A stretch of 64,000 nt of DNA, taken from positions 222,963-286,962 of the forward strand of contig MKUW01000006.1 in the NCBI GenBank assembly GCA_001899005.1, written 5' to 3'. The notes under the pieces were generated by a model. The model was not told the DNA's origin. It saw only the letters and a list, made by a program, of their open reading frames with translations, and did not search any database. This DNA comes from Chloroflexi bacterium 44-23 (GTDB lineage: Bacteria > Chloroflexota > Anaerolineae > Anaerolineales > Anaerolineaceae). Both the position numbers and the translations under genes were made by a program. Of the stretch, positions 18,769 through 26,984 are shown in pieces; positions within the stretch are counted from its first letter, which is position 1; each line of letters starts with the position of its first letter.

Positions 18769-19926
18769 ATGAATAATCCTGGTAGTCAATCCAACAAGAA
18801 TCCATTTGAATATAAAACATTTAAGCCAGTCCTTAAAGTGATTGGACTTGGCGGAGGCGGATCGAATGCAGTCAATCGAATGATCGAGCTGGGCTTGCCC
18901 GGTGTCGAATTCATTGCTGCCAATACCGATTCACAAGCGTTGAAATCTTCTTTAGCAGAAAAAAAGGTGCAGATCGGACCACTGATTACACGTGGATTGG
19001 GCGCAGGCGGGAATCCTCAAGTTGGTTATGATGCAGCCCGTGAAAGTGTTCAAAATCTGGCAGATGCTCTTGAAGGAGCAGATATGGTCTTCTTAACTGC
19101 TGGAATGGGCGGTGGTACCGGTACTGGCGCAATTTCGATTGCTGCACAAGTAGCCAAACACATGGGCGCAGTTACTGTTGCAATCGTAACAACACCTTTT
19201 GGATTTGAAATGGGCCGTCGAAAAGCTAACGCTCAAGAAGGCTTGGCTCGTCTACGACAGCAAGTCGATACGCTTATTACAATCCCGAATGATCGCTTGT
19301 TGAATATTGCTCCCCGAGATTTACCCCTCGACATGGCTTTTCGTCTGGCGGATGATGTGTTGCGTCAGGGTATTCAGGGAATATCTGAATTGATCAATCA
19401 GACCGGATATATTAATGTTGATTTTTCACATATTCGTAATGTTATGAAAAATGGCGGCGGCTCACTTTTATCAATTGGCATTGGTCGTGGTAAAGACAAA
19501 GCACAACAAGCAATTTACAACGCTCTCCACCATCCTTTGCTTGAGTCGGTTAATATCGAGAATGCTTCTGCCATCATTGCCAACATCACAGCTGGAACAG
19601 ACTTGCCTTTTATCGAGGTTACCGAAGCATTAAACAACTTACACGAACAAACTGGCCGTAATGCCGATATCATTCCAGGCGTGATCGTAGACCCCAAATT
19701 GGAAGATCGTTGTCAGGTCATCCTGATCATCACCGGCTTAGGAGCCACACCCATTGAATCTACACCGGTTACAACTTCCCACGACGTTCCCTTGAAGCAG
19801 TTTAATTTTGCTACCGCTGTTTCGCAACGCCAGGTGCAAGAAAGTGTTAATGCATCGGTGGAAGTAACAGTTGACTCAACCAACCTGGATCTGCCAGCAT
19901 TTTTAAGACGCCGCAATAATCGATGA
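18769..19926 (+). CDS. ftsZ: Cell division protein FtsZ
   Basis: FtsZ is the tubulin-like GTPase that forms the division ring. The 385-residue product has the nucleotide-binding GGGGSNAVNRM, the tubulin signature GGGTGTG at 114-120, the T7-loop region NVDFSHIRNVM, and a C-terminal tail ending LDLPAFLRRRNN, which fits the conserved FtsZ anchor peptide. A Shine-Dalgarno (GAGAGGTG) precedes the ATG. It lies outside any mur/fts cluster: an unknown barrel-like gene precedes it, and a small gene overlaps its stop by four bases. Confidence 0.97.
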   Translation: MNNPGSQSNKNPFEYKTFKPVLKVIGLGGGGSNAVNRMIELGLPGVEFIAANTDSQALKSSLAEKKVQIGPLITRGLGAGGNPQVGYDAARESVQNLADALEGADMVFLTAGMGGGTGTGAISIAAQVAKHMGAVTVAIVTTPFGFEMGRRKANAQEGLARLRQQVDTLITIPNDRLLNIAPRDLPLDMAFRLADDVLRQGIQGISELINQTGYINVDFSHIRNVMKNGGGSLLSIGIGRGKDKAQQAIYNALHHPLLESVNIENASAIIANITAGTDLPFIEVTEALNNLHEQTGRNADIIPGVIVDPKLEDRCQVILIITGLGATPIESTPVTTSHDVPLKQFNFATAVSQRQVQESVNASVEVTVDSTNLDLPAFLRRRNNR

Positions 19927-20153
19927 ATTCAAATGAAAATGAGGCACCTTTGAACGAGATCTATCAACAGGTTTATCGAAAATTCCCAGAAGTAGCAGGT
20001 AAACGGCCGGTTAAACATGAACAGCCCAATGGTCACGTTTTGCTGGTTTTCAAAGGCAGTGGTACCACCCCAGATGGAAAGAAAATAGCACGAACAATTC
20101 GAGTGCTGGTTAATGAAAAGGGTAAAATCGTCAAAATGACGACCTCACGCTGA
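19923..20153 (+). CDS. Small conserved-looking protein coupled to ftsZ
   Basis: A 76-residue soluble protein, not recognised. Its ATG overlaps the ftsZ stop (ATGA), so translation is probably coupled. The second half (GHVLLVFKGSGTTPDGKKIARTIRVLVNEKGKIVKMTTSR) looks like a small beta-sheet fold. Its place in the ftsZ transcript suggests, but does not show, a role near cell division. Confidence 0.72.
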   Translation: MNSNENEAPLNEIYQQVYRKFPEVAGKRPVKHEQPNGHVLLVFKGSGTTPDGKKIARTIRVLVNEKGKIVKMTTSR

Positions 20154-20168
20154 TTTTACGAGGAAACA

Positions 20169-20387
20169 ATGAAAAAAATAATTGAAAAATACGAAATATA
20201 TTTTTGGGACACGCTTACAGCAGCAATGGCAAATTCTCGACTAATACAAAAAACTATTCGAATTGCCTACCCCATCTTTCAAGGTATTGACTTGAAGAAA
20301 ATGATTAAGGCAATAACAATTTCTGGCTTTTCAGGTTTTGCAACAGGCTGGGCAATTTATTACATACTCTTAATGATTCAAAATTAA
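20169..20387 (+). CDS. Small protein with one C-terminal membrane segment
   Basis: A 72-residue protein, not recognised. A basic, helical N-terminal half precedes a hydrophobic stretch (ISGFSGFATGWAIYYILLMI, about 50-70). GAGGAAAC before the ATG serves as ribosome site. It is the last gene of the ftsZ transcript, before a strong terminator. Confidence 0.65.
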   Translation: MKKIIEKYEIYFWDTLTAAMANSRLIQKTIRIAYPIFQGIDLKKMIKAITISGFSGFATGWAIYYILLMIQN

Positions 20388-20416
20388 GTATCTTTCTGGT
20401 TAGATCCTCTCTCATG

Positions 20417-20449
20417 AAAAGTTGTTGCATTCTCAGGCAGCAACTTTTT
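20417..20449 (+). terminator. Terminator of the ftsZ transcript
   Basis: AAGTTGTTGC pairs with GCAGCAACTT (one mismatch-sized irregularity) across an eight-base loop, followed by T residues. Confidence 0.85.
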
Positions 20450-20573
20450 CATTTGTAACGCGGGTTTATTCTCTCCATCTAAAAATTCCATTTGTTTGTT
20501 CTGTATAACAAACCGAATCCAGAAACATGCTAAAATCAATTAATATTTGGGAAGCGAGCCGAACACAAATAAT

Positions 20574-21254
20574 ATGCGAAAATTCTTTGGAATTCTCATT
20601 ATCGCAATTACATTTTTTGCCTGTTTGTTCGCCGCAATTTATTTGGCGGAGAATGTTGCTCCATCCAGAAACTCGTCTGTAAATCCAAATTTCGAATTGA
20701 CCAATCAGAGCAGCTTATTGGTTCTGGTCGTTGATCAGATGGTCGAAAAAAAGCCTAATTTGATTTCCGCATGGACATTGGTTTTTTATCAAAACCAGGA
20801 GAATGGAATCATTTTGTTGCCATTAGGTTTACGCTACATGAACAATTTTGACCAGTTAAATCAGCAGCTACGTATTGATAGTAAGCACAATATTTCCTCC
20901 ATTACAATAAACGACTATCAAAAAACATTTAACATGAAGTGGGACGGCTATTTGTTGCTTGACCTGGATGGACTCTCTTCTTTGCTGGCCTGGGTTTCAC
21001 ACCAAGAGCTAGAATATTCAACAGATCAATTAATTGCGTTGACATCCAACCATGACAATGCTGAATTATTCCTCGATGATGTTTGCAGAACAATAAATGG
21101 AAAATCACCTGCTGATATAAATCAAATAGATTGGGAGCGCTTATCACCCACACATCTTACCAGCCCTCTTACTAAAGAAAAGCTAAATGATGTCTGGTTA
21201 TCCTTGCCAACGGATCAGTTGCTGCAATGTGAATGGTATATGCTCATAAATTAA
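20574..21254 (+). CDS. Membrane-anchored protein, distantly LytR-CpsA-Psr-like
   Basis: A 226-residue protein with an N-terminal membrane anchor (FFGILIIAITFFACLFAAIYLA) and an outside domain. Stretches such as SLLVLVVDQMVEKKPNLISAWTLV, IILLPLGLRYM and YQKTFNMKWDGYLLLDLDGLSSLLAWV follow the order of an LCP domain (cell-wall polymer ligase), but the usual Arg/Asp catalytic pattern is not clear, so it may be a degenerate relative. Start uncertain: ATG 20574, or TTG 20547 ten bases after the box TGCTAAAAT at 20528-20536. Confidence 0.6.
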   Translation: MRKFFGILIIAITFFACLFAAIYLAENVAPSRNSSVNPNFELTNQSSLLVLVVDQMVEKKPNLISAWTLVFYQNQENGIILLPLGLRYMNNFDQLNQQLRIDSKHNISSITINDYQKTFNMKWDGYLLLDLDGLSSLLAWVSHQELEYSTDQLIALTSNHDNAELFLDDVCRTINGKSPADINQIDWERLSPTHLTSPLTKEKLNDVWLSLPTDQLLQCEWYMLIN

Positions 21255-21370
21255 TTGAAAATTAAGAACCAGAACATCAACTTGTACATGGATTTCTTCG
21301 AAATTGTGGGCTGCATGATATAATTTTTTCTAACAAAAAGCTTAAAAAAAATTTAAGATCGGAGCACAAA

Positions 21371-21931
21371 TTGGAAAAGGACAACAAACCTGAAAAAATT
21401 AAAGATGACGTGGTGGTAACCTTGAATTATGAACTTCGTGTCAACGGAGAGATTGTTGACAGCTCTGAAGATGGCGATCCAATCGTTTTTTTACAAGGTT
21501 CAAATCAAGTTGTATCTGGATTGGAAAAAGCCATTTATGGCATGAAAATTGGTGAAACCCGCGACATCACAGTATCACCCGATGAAGGATATGGAGAATA
21601 CGATCCGGATGCTGTCACAGAAGTTGAACGCAGTGAATTTCCCGATGACTTCCCATTAGAACCTGGCATTGAAATAACCGTGCATACCGAAGAAAGCGAT
21701 GATGAGGGTGGCGAATTTGAAGAAGTTATGGAAGCGACGGTGCTTGAGGTTGGGAAATCTGTGGTCAAATTAGACTTTAATCATCCATTGGCTGGAAAAA
21801 CTTTGGATTTTAAGGTCGAAGTTGTTGACCTTCGCGAGGCAACAGAGGAAGAGATCGAGCATGGCCATGTACACGGTGATGATGACGAATTTGAATTTGA
21901 CGATGGGGATCTGGATGAATTAGAATACTAG
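21371..21931 (+). CDS. slyD: FKBP-type peptidyl-prolyl isomerase, SlyD-like
   Basis: A 186-residue cytoplasmic folding helper. FKBP half-domains surround an insert-in-flap: VVTLNYELRVNGEIVDSSEDGDPIVFLQGSNQVVSGLEKAIYGMKIGETRDITVSPDEGYGEYDPDAV, then FNHPLAGKTLDFKVEVVDLREA. The Asp/Glu-rich tail with HGHVHGDDDE is short and could bind metal, as in SlyD. Starts with TTG at 21371, preceded by GGAG. The stop is followed by a strong bidirectional terminator. Confidence 0.93.
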   Translation: MEKDNKPEKIKDDVVVTLNYELRVNGEIVDSSEDGDPIVFLQGSNQVVSGLEKAIYGMKIGETRDITVSPDEGYGEYDPDAVTEVERSEFPDDFPLEPGIEITVHTEESDDEGGEFEEVMEATVLEVGKSVVKLDFNHPLAGKTLDFKVEVVDLREATEEEIEHGHVHGDDDEFEFDDGDLDELEY

Positions 21932-21950
21932 AGTAATCAACTCAAAGAAA

Positions 21951-21990
21951 AAAAGAACCCCAGTGTCTCCAAGCAACTCTGGGGTTCTTT
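21951..21990. terminator. Bidirectional terminator between slyD and the peroxiredoxin gene
   Basis: AAAGAACCCCAG pairs perfectly with CTGGGGTTCTTT, flanked by A and T runs. It serves both convergent genes. Confidence 0.92.
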
Positions 21991-21992
21991 AT

Positions 21993-22742
21993 TTATTCAT
22001 CAATATTCAAAAGCTTACGCAGCCTCTCTTTATCAAAGTCAACGACAGCTTGCCCATGGATACTGAATGTGGGTGAAACCAGGTTCCCATTGGCTTGAGA
22101 TCGGACATAGGCAGCCGCTTGCGGATATTCATTAACATTTATTTCCAAAAATTCGATGTAGTGATCCTTCAACCAATTACGTGCATGCTCACAATCAGGG
22201 CACCAGGATGTGCAGTACATGACAACATCAGCCGTTGGCATCTCACCAACATCCGGAAGATCCATAAAATGACGACCACTTTCAGGATCCATCTCCATAA
22301 TCACATCGAAAATTATCTGGTTCACCGGTAGATCATCAATATCGTGCACATCAATATAACGAATGATGCCCTTTTTATCAATTACAAAAATGGCGCGCTC
22401 ACTCCTTCCGTCATCTCGGAAAACCCCATATTTTTTAGCAACTTGGCCATGCGGCCAAAAATCACTGATCAATGGATAAGAGATCCCACCTAATTCTTTT
22501 GCCCATGCTTCCAAACAAGGTATGTGGTCTACGCTGATACCCAGAACCTGGGTATTTAATCCCTCAAACTTGGCGATATCAGCCTCGTAACTCGGGATTT
22601 GATTCGTTCAGACTGGCGTCCATGCTAAGGGGAAGAAAACAAGAACTACATTTTTCCCCAAATAATCTGAAAGCTGCACAGTCCTATTATAAGTTGCAGG
22701 ACGTGTAAAATTAGGCGCTTTGTCACCAACTTTTAGTTTCAT
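21993..22742 (-). CDS. Selenocysteine-containing peroxiredoxin fused to a glutaredoxin-like domain
   Basis: A peroxidase expected to reduce peroxides, using its own glutaredoxin-like domain as reductant. Read from ATG 22742 the frame is [12 protein letters not shown]..., the classical Prx N-terminus. It continues through an in-frame TGA (22610-22608, codon 45) at the peroxidatic Cys position: [17 protein letters not shown]. The same frame then carries the rest of the Prx fold ([31 protein letters not shown]) and a C-terminal domain with CPDC at 181-184 ([17 protein letters not shown]). AAAGG precedes the start. Without Sec insertion only 44 residues would be made. A SECIS hairpin could not be assigned by eye; sel genes are not in the window. 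Confidence 0.88.
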
Positions 22743-22921
22743 TATTTTTACCTTTGATTTTTTTTACCTTGGATTTTAACTAGTAAAGATTATTTTCAAA
22801 TTATCATTTTACTCTTATTTAGTTTATTTATTCAACTTTTGTAGAATAGAGCTTTCAGAAACTATCGAATTCTTCTCCATACTTACATCTGGAAGAATGC
22901 ATTAGAATTATATTTAACAAA

Positions 22922-24466
22922 ATGTCTCATATAAAAAGTTTGACTTATCTATTTTCCTTCAGTATGGTATTGGTCTTGCTAAGTGGAATGGCTTGTACCC
23001 CAGCCGCTCTTGACACCATTAGCAAAACAGCCACTTACTCTGAATTAACTGAAACCCAGATCGAAACTGTTTTTCCAAATAGCGCTCAATCAACTCCATC
23101 CCCCCCACAACCGCTCTTCACGAAGACTGTGAAGATACCTGATCCAGCAGTTGTCGATTCCCAATCCAATTCCGAATACAAAATAAGCGTATTCTTTAAT
23201 TACGGTCTCCAGCATGCCAGGGTCACTCAAGAAATTAATTACAAAAATATAATGCCCCAGGCCATTAATTCATTTATATTGGCTTGTGATCCATTACGAT
23301 ATGAAGGCGCCATCAGCATCAAAGAGGTATCAGTCAATCAAAAAAATTCTGATTTTGAAATTGGCAGTTATTGGCTTGAAATAAACCTAAAGGAAGCATT
23401 GCAACAAGGTGAGCAGGCAACAATCGATCTATCATACGAGCTTACACTACCGCCGATCCCAGAACCAGCCGATGATCGTAAACCAGCTATTTTTGGGTAC
23501 ACACCATTACAAAGCAATTTCGCCGATTGGTACCCGATGATTGTTCCGCGCGATGAAAACGGTAATTGGCTATTGCATAGGCCCTGGTTCTATGGTGAAT
23601 ATTTGGTATATGATCTCGCCAATTACTCTGTTGATATTCAGATCGAAGATTTTAGAGAGAATTTGTTAATCGCAGCCAGTGCAAAAAATGAATCCGGGCA
23701 GAATGGTTCTTATCATTACCACCATGAAAATGCGCGTAATTTTGTTTTTAGTGTCAGCCCATCTTACCAATTCTCCCAAACGAACGTTGAGGGTATTGCG
23801 ATCACCAGTTATTATTTTCCATTTCATAAATCTGCTGGCGAGCAGGTTTTACAAGAGACCGCCAAAGCTGTGGCATTATATACCAGATTATTCGGACCTA
23901 TTCTCAATAATAATTTGACCGTGGTTGAGGCTGATTTTTTGGATGGTATGGAATTTGACAGCTTTTATTTTCTAAGTCGTGGTTTCTACAATTTATTTGA
24001 TGGAACACCGAAAGGCTACTTGACCACCATCGCAGTCCACGAAACTGCCCATCAGTGGTGGTACACTAGCGTGGCTAACGATCAAGCAATGCAACCCTGG
24101 TTGGATGAAGCACTCTGTACTTACAGTGAATACCTTTACTATGAAAACATATACCCGCAGTTATCCAGTTGGTGGTGGGCCTACCGGGTTGACTTCTATA
24201 ACCCTGCCGGGTATATTAATGCGCCTATTTATGATTATCAAGGCTTTATCCCTTATCGAGATGCGGTATACCTTCAAGGTGCAAAGTTTCTGCATACTCT
24301 ACGAGCTTCAATGGGTGATGTTGCGTTCTTTGAATTTTTGCAACAGTATAAAAACAAATTTAATGGCAAACTCAGCACAGAATCCGAATTTTGGCAGCTG
24401 GCAGAATCAATAAGTAAAAACGATTTATCATCGATTAAATCAACTTTTTTTAATTCGGGTCCTTAA
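22922..24466 (+). CDS. Exported M1-family metallopeptidase
   Basis: A 514-residue probable zinc aminopeptidase on the outer face of the membrane. A hydrophobic N-terminus (LTYLFSFSMVLVLLSGMAC) could be a lipoprotein signal with Cys25 (atypical box). A Ser/Thr/Pro linker and an N-terminal beta domain lead to the catalytic domain with HETAHQWW (H373, H377) and Glu396 in WLDEALCTYSEY, the HExxH-x18-E pattern. GAMEN is not evident; DGMEFDSFYF takes that place. No Shine-Dalgarno; TATATT ends about seven bases before the ATG, so it may be leaderless. Upstream 22743-22921 has no other gene. Confidence 0.88.
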   Translation: MSHIKSLTYLFSFSMVLVLLSGMACTPAALDTISKTATYSELTETQIETVFPNSAQSTPSPPQPLFTKTVKIPDPAVVDSQSNSEYKISVFFNYGLQHARVTQEINYKNIMPQAINSFILACDPLRYEGAISIKEVSVNQKNSDFEIGSYWLEINLKEALQQGEQATIDLSYELTLPPIPEPADDRKPAIFGYTPLQSNFADWYPMIVPRDENGNWLLHRPWFYGEYLVYDLANYSVDIQIEDFRENLLIAASAKNESGQNGSYHYHHENARNFVFSVSPSYQFSQTNVEGIAITSYYFPFHKSAGEQVLQETAKAVALYTRLFGPILNNNLTVVEADFLDGMEFDSFYFLSRGFYNLFDGTPKGYLTTIAVHETAHQWWYTSVANDQAMQPWLDEALCTYSEYLYYENIYPQLSSWWWAYRVDFYNPAGYINAPIYDYQGFIPYRDAVYLQGAKFLHTLRASMGDVAFFEFLQQYKNKFNGKLSTESEFWQLAESISKNDLSSIKSTFFNSGP

Positions 24467-24518
24467 AAATTTGCATCAACTTAAACAGAAAAATAATTAA
24501 TTAGAATGAAAATTAAGT

Positions 24519-24547
24519 TTGTTTGTTTTGATTTTGTTCTGTATACT
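24519..24547 (+). promoter_or_regulatory. Promoter of the DUF4332-like gene
   Basis: TTGTTT (24519-24524), 17-base spacer, TATACT (24542-24547), about 35 bases before the ATG at 24582. Confidence 0.6.
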
Positions 24548-24581
24548 ATAGATAGTTGAAGTTAATCATACAGGAGGAAAT

Positions 24582-24986
24582 ATGGCACCATTGATAAAAA
24601 TTGAAGGGATCGGTCCAAAGTTTGCTGAGAAATTGGCAAAAGTTGGGCTAAAATCCACGGAAGGATTATTGAAGGCTGGTTCTACACCCCAAGGACGCAA
24701 AAAAATAGCTGAAGATACTGGTATTTCCGCTACTCTCATCTTGGAATGGGTTAACCTTACGGACTTATTTCGCATAAAAGGTGTTGGCGAAGAATATTCG
24801 GATTTGCTGGAAGAAGCAGGTGTAGACACAGTTGTGGAATTAGCAACCCGCAATCCACAAAACTTGATTGTAAAAATCCAAGAGGTAAATGCTTCCAAAA
24901 AACTGGTCAGAAAATTACCCGTACTTTCACAAGTAGAAGATTGGGTTCAGCAAGCCAAAAAATTACCACGTGTTATTCAATATTAA
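24582..24986 (+). CDS. Helix-hairpin-helix protein, DUF4332-like
   Basis: A 134-residue soluble protein of two helix-hairpin-helix repeats: IKIEGIGPKFAEKLAKVGLKST (5-26) and LFRIKGVGEEYSDLLEEAGVDTV (about 62-84). DUF4332-type proteins have this layout and probably bind DNA or act as structural modules; the function is unknown. A near-perfect Shine-Dalgarno (AGGAGGAAAT) and its own promoter suggest strong expression. The next gene also carries a helix-hairpin-helix. Confidence 0.85.
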   Translation: MAPLIKIEGIGPKFAEKLAKVGLKSTEGLLKAGSTPQGRKKIAEDTGISATLILEWVNLTDLFRIKGVGEEYSDLLEEAGVDTVVELATRNPQNLIVKIQEVNASKKLVRKLPVLSQVEDWVQQAKKLPRVIQY

Positions 24987-25002
24987 AATTTATATTGTGA
25001 GA

Positions 25003-25041
25003 CTGATCAGCTCCTTTTTTCCAGGAGCTGATCTCATTTTT
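25003..25041 (+). terminator. Terminator after the DUF4332-like gene
   Basis: GATCAGCTCCT pairs with AGGAGCTGATC, followed by TCATTTTT. Confidence 0.85.
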
Positions 25042-25049
25042 CAGATTGG

Positions 25050-25508
25050 ATGAATGATATGAAAAGGTGCCCAAATCCAAATATTCCTACACAAAGAAAT
25101 TCTTTGCGGCCATTTATTGTGTTGGGTGCAATTTATGGTGTGCTTACTTCTTTGTTTGTCATTTTCATGCTCAAATCAAAAAGGCGAGGCGTTCAATTAT
25201 CTACTTCCACAACACTAACCTATATACCCCTTGAAACTGAGCTGATTGCAGATACCTCATTGGATCAAGCCCTAATTGTTCAAGACGATCTGACCAAAAT
25301 CTCCGGCATTGGCCCTGTCATTTCCAATTACCTGAAAGCCAATGGAATTTTAACATTCAAGCAACTTAGCAAATTATCTGTAAACCAAATAAAAGAATTA
25401 TTGGCGCAAAAGCAATACCGCCTGCAAGATCCGGAAACATGGCCGCAGCAAGCTCAATTGGCAGCTGAAAAAAACTGGGAGGCGCTGGCAAAGCTCCAAA
25501 AAAAATAA
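25050..25508 (+). CDS. Single-span membrane protein with a helix-hairpin-helix domain
   Basis: A 152-residue protein: a membrane segment at about 20-42 (PFIVLGAIYGVLTSLFVIFML), a linker, then a helix-hairpin-helix module (DDLTKISGIGPVISNYLKANGILTFKQLSKLSVNQIKELL) with the tail DPETWPQQAQLAAEKNWEAL. That tail resembles modules fused to ribosomal protein L21 or found alone in other phyla. The function is unknown; DNA or protein binding near the membrane is possible. M1 or M4 may start it. Confidence 0.72.
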   Translation: MNDMKRCPNPNIPTQRNSLRPFIVLGAIYGVLTSLFVIFMLKSKRRGVQLSTSTTLTYIPLETELIADTSLDQALIVQDDLTKISGIGPVISNYLKANGILTFKQLSKLSVNQIKELLAQKQYRLQDPETWPQQAQLAAEKNWEALAKLQKK

Positions 25509-25716
25509 ACAGGTATGAGTAGCTAACTTGGTCAAAACAGTGCATTCAACTTAAATATTTTTTCAATTGTGAGTGATGAACTATCGCCATCCCCAAATCT
25601 CGGATTTCAACCGGCTTACATGGTTTGCCTTTTAGAATTAAACGAATTGTGTATAAATTTGCAAACCCAAGTGCACCTTATCAATATTAAGAATCCTTAA
25701 ATTTTCCAGGAAGTGA

Positions 25717-25745
25717 TTGACTCTGTCGTTCATTTTTCCTATAAT
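25717..25745 (+). promoter_or_regulatory. Consensus promoter of the structured RNA
   Basis: TTGACT (25717-25722), exactly 17 bases, TATAAT (25740-25745): the best sigma-70-type promoter in the window. No open reading frame follows it. The expected start is about G25752. Confidence 0.85.
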
Positions 25746-25751
25746 GAAATT

Positions 25752-25961
25752 GCAGGGAGCTCTAAGAAATTGAATTAGCCCCTTTACCTTAAAAATCAAA
25801 TCATTAGACTGAATTTCAGGGAGAGGGATTCTCCGTTGTGCAATTCAATCGATTTGAAAAATCATTCCCAGAATGGTTAAGTCTCTCCTTAAAAATCGGA
25901 GAGCATGAAGCTTCTTGGGATGGGTAAGGACAAGCTAAAATTAGGTTACTTGGAGCCCCTG
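25752..25961 (+). ncRNA. Candidate free-standing structured RNA of about 210 nt
   Basis: The transcript begins and ends in a closing stem: bases 25753-25766 pair with 25949-25961 (13 pairs, one bulged A). Inside lie TTAGC/GCTAA and CCTT(T)ACC/GGTAAGG. A long arm is formed by TCAAATC (25796-25802) with GATTTGA (25851-25857), GAATT/AATTC, and the tip GGAGA/TCTCC. Two hairpins follow, CATTC-CCA-GAATG (25863-25875) and CTCTCC/GGAGAG (25883-25903). There is no coding frame of note. Size, dedicated promoter and closing stem recall 6S RNA, but the multi-branched fold does not fit well; RNase P, tmRNA and SRP signatures are missing. Family unknown. Confidence 0.68.
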
Positions 25962-25970
25962 TTTCAACAA

Positions 25971-26020
25971 CAAGATCCATTCTTCATTTATATTATTCAT
26001 GAAGAATGGATCTTTTCTGC
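25971..26020 (+). terminator. Terminator of the structured RNA
   Basis: AAGATCCATTCTTCAT (25971-25986) pairs perfectly with ATGAAGAATGGATCTT (25999-26014), followed by TTCTGCTTTT. The 16-bp stem overlaps the end of the convergent hpt gene, whose stop codon lies in the loop. Confidence 0.82.
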
Positions 26021-26560
26021 TTTTAGAAGACCAACAAAATCTAAATTTCGATATTTCTCATTATGATCCAACCCATAACCCACCACAAAACGGTCTGGTA
26101 AATCATAACCGCAGTAACGAGCAGGTATTTCAATCAGGCGGTGAGCAGGTTTGTTGAATAATACGCACACCTCTAAACTTTTTGGTTTTCTCTCCTGAAG
26201 ATTCTTGAGCAAATAATTAAGAGTTAATCCAGTATCGATCACATCTTCCACAAAAACGACATGCCTGTCTCGAATAGGAAGGTCAAGATCTTTTACCAAA
26301 CGAACTTCGCCCTGACTTCGTGCGTGCGAACTGTAGTTGCTTATTGCCAAAAAGTCCACCTGACAATCGATGGTTATTGATCTTAAAAGATCCGCCATAA
26401 AAATAAAAACGCCCTTCAAAATCCCTATAAAAATTGGGGTTTTATCTTGATAATCAAATGAAATTTGTTTGCCAAGGAAATCAACTTTCTCCTGAATTTG
26501 TTCGGCAGTAAATATTACTTCTTTAATGTCCGCCATAAGCGGGTTTTTTATCTCACTCAT
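25997..26560 (-). CDS. hpt: Hypoxanthine phosphoribosyltransferase
   Basis: Purine salvage enzyme that joins hypoxanthine or guanine to PRPP. The 187-residue product has the PRPP loop VVFVEDVIDTGLTL and the purine-site segment RFVVGYGLDHNEKYRNLDFVGLL. The start (AGGGAGGAATGAATG region) overlaps the stop of the upstream gene by eight bases, so it is the third gene of an overlapping operon with a kinase-like gene and a nuclease-like gene. No tilS or ftsH, its usual neighbours, is here. Confidence 0.96.
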   Translation of the reverse strand: MSEIKNPLMADIKEVIFTAEQIQEKVDFLGKQISFDYQDKTPIFIGILKGVFIFMADLLRSITIDCQVDFLAISNYSSHARSQGEVRLVKDLDLPIRDRHVVFVEDVIDTGLTLNYLLKNLQERKPKSLEVCVLFNKPAHRLIEIPARYCGYDLPDRFVVGYGLDHNEKYRNLDFVGLLKAEKIHSS

Positions 26561-26984
26561 TCATTCCTCCCTGAGATGCTGTACCGCGGATTGATTGTGC
26601 CTCTTCAACCAAGCCGTATTTCACCATCAAATCCCGAATATCACGCCTTTTCATCAGTTTTACCCGAATTTCGGGGTATAGCTCGGTCATAAGCCTTATC
26701 TTTTTATTCTTAAAACTGGCCAATTGCGGCCGTAAAGTGGTTAATTCAATAAAAAGATCCTGTTCAGGTAAATAGAAATCCGGGGCAAAGGCTAGTTTGA
26801 CTTTTCCATTTTTGTCCCATTCCAATTCAAACAATTTGGGTTCGTATTGCCAACTTATCCCATAAAAATTTAGAATTCTGGCAAACATCTCTTCTGATGG
26901 GTGTGAAAATTTTTCTGTTCTTATCGAATCCAAGGTATATTTAGCCTGCCAACCGCTTAATTTTTTGTGATTTGAGCTACCCAC
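26553..26984 (-). CDS. Small protein with a PD-(D/E)XK nuclease-like pattern
   Basis: A 143-residue soluble protein. It shows a helix with Glu (HPSEEMFARILNFYGISWQYEPKLFEL), then FAPDFYLPEQDLFIELTTLRPQL, the order of a PD-(D/E)XK fold. The usual Lys after Glu is replaced by Thr (IELTT), although Lys residues follow (FKNKKIRL), so activity is uncertain. It starts with GTG, overlaps the kinase-like gene by 28 bases and overlaps hpt by eight. A role in nucleic acid handling is inference from the pattern only. Confidence 0.65.
   Translation of the reverse strand: MGSSNHKKLSGWQAKYTLDSIRTEKFSHPSEEMFARILNFYGISWQYEPKLFELEWDKNGKVKLAFAPDFYLPEQDLFIELTTLRPQLASFKNKKIRLMTELYPEIRVKLMKRRDIRDLMVKYGLVEEAQSIRGTASQGGMNE

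Noticed and set aside
22550..22608. A bacterial SECIS hairpin after the TGA
   Set aside because: Only short pairings (CAGUC/GGCUG, AUCA/UGAU) were found by eye; not strong enough to annotate.
25752..25961. Naming the structured RNA as 6S RNA (ssrS)
   Set aside because: Length, promoter and closing stem fit, but pairing gives a multi-branched fold instead of a rod with one central bubble; left as an unknown RNA.
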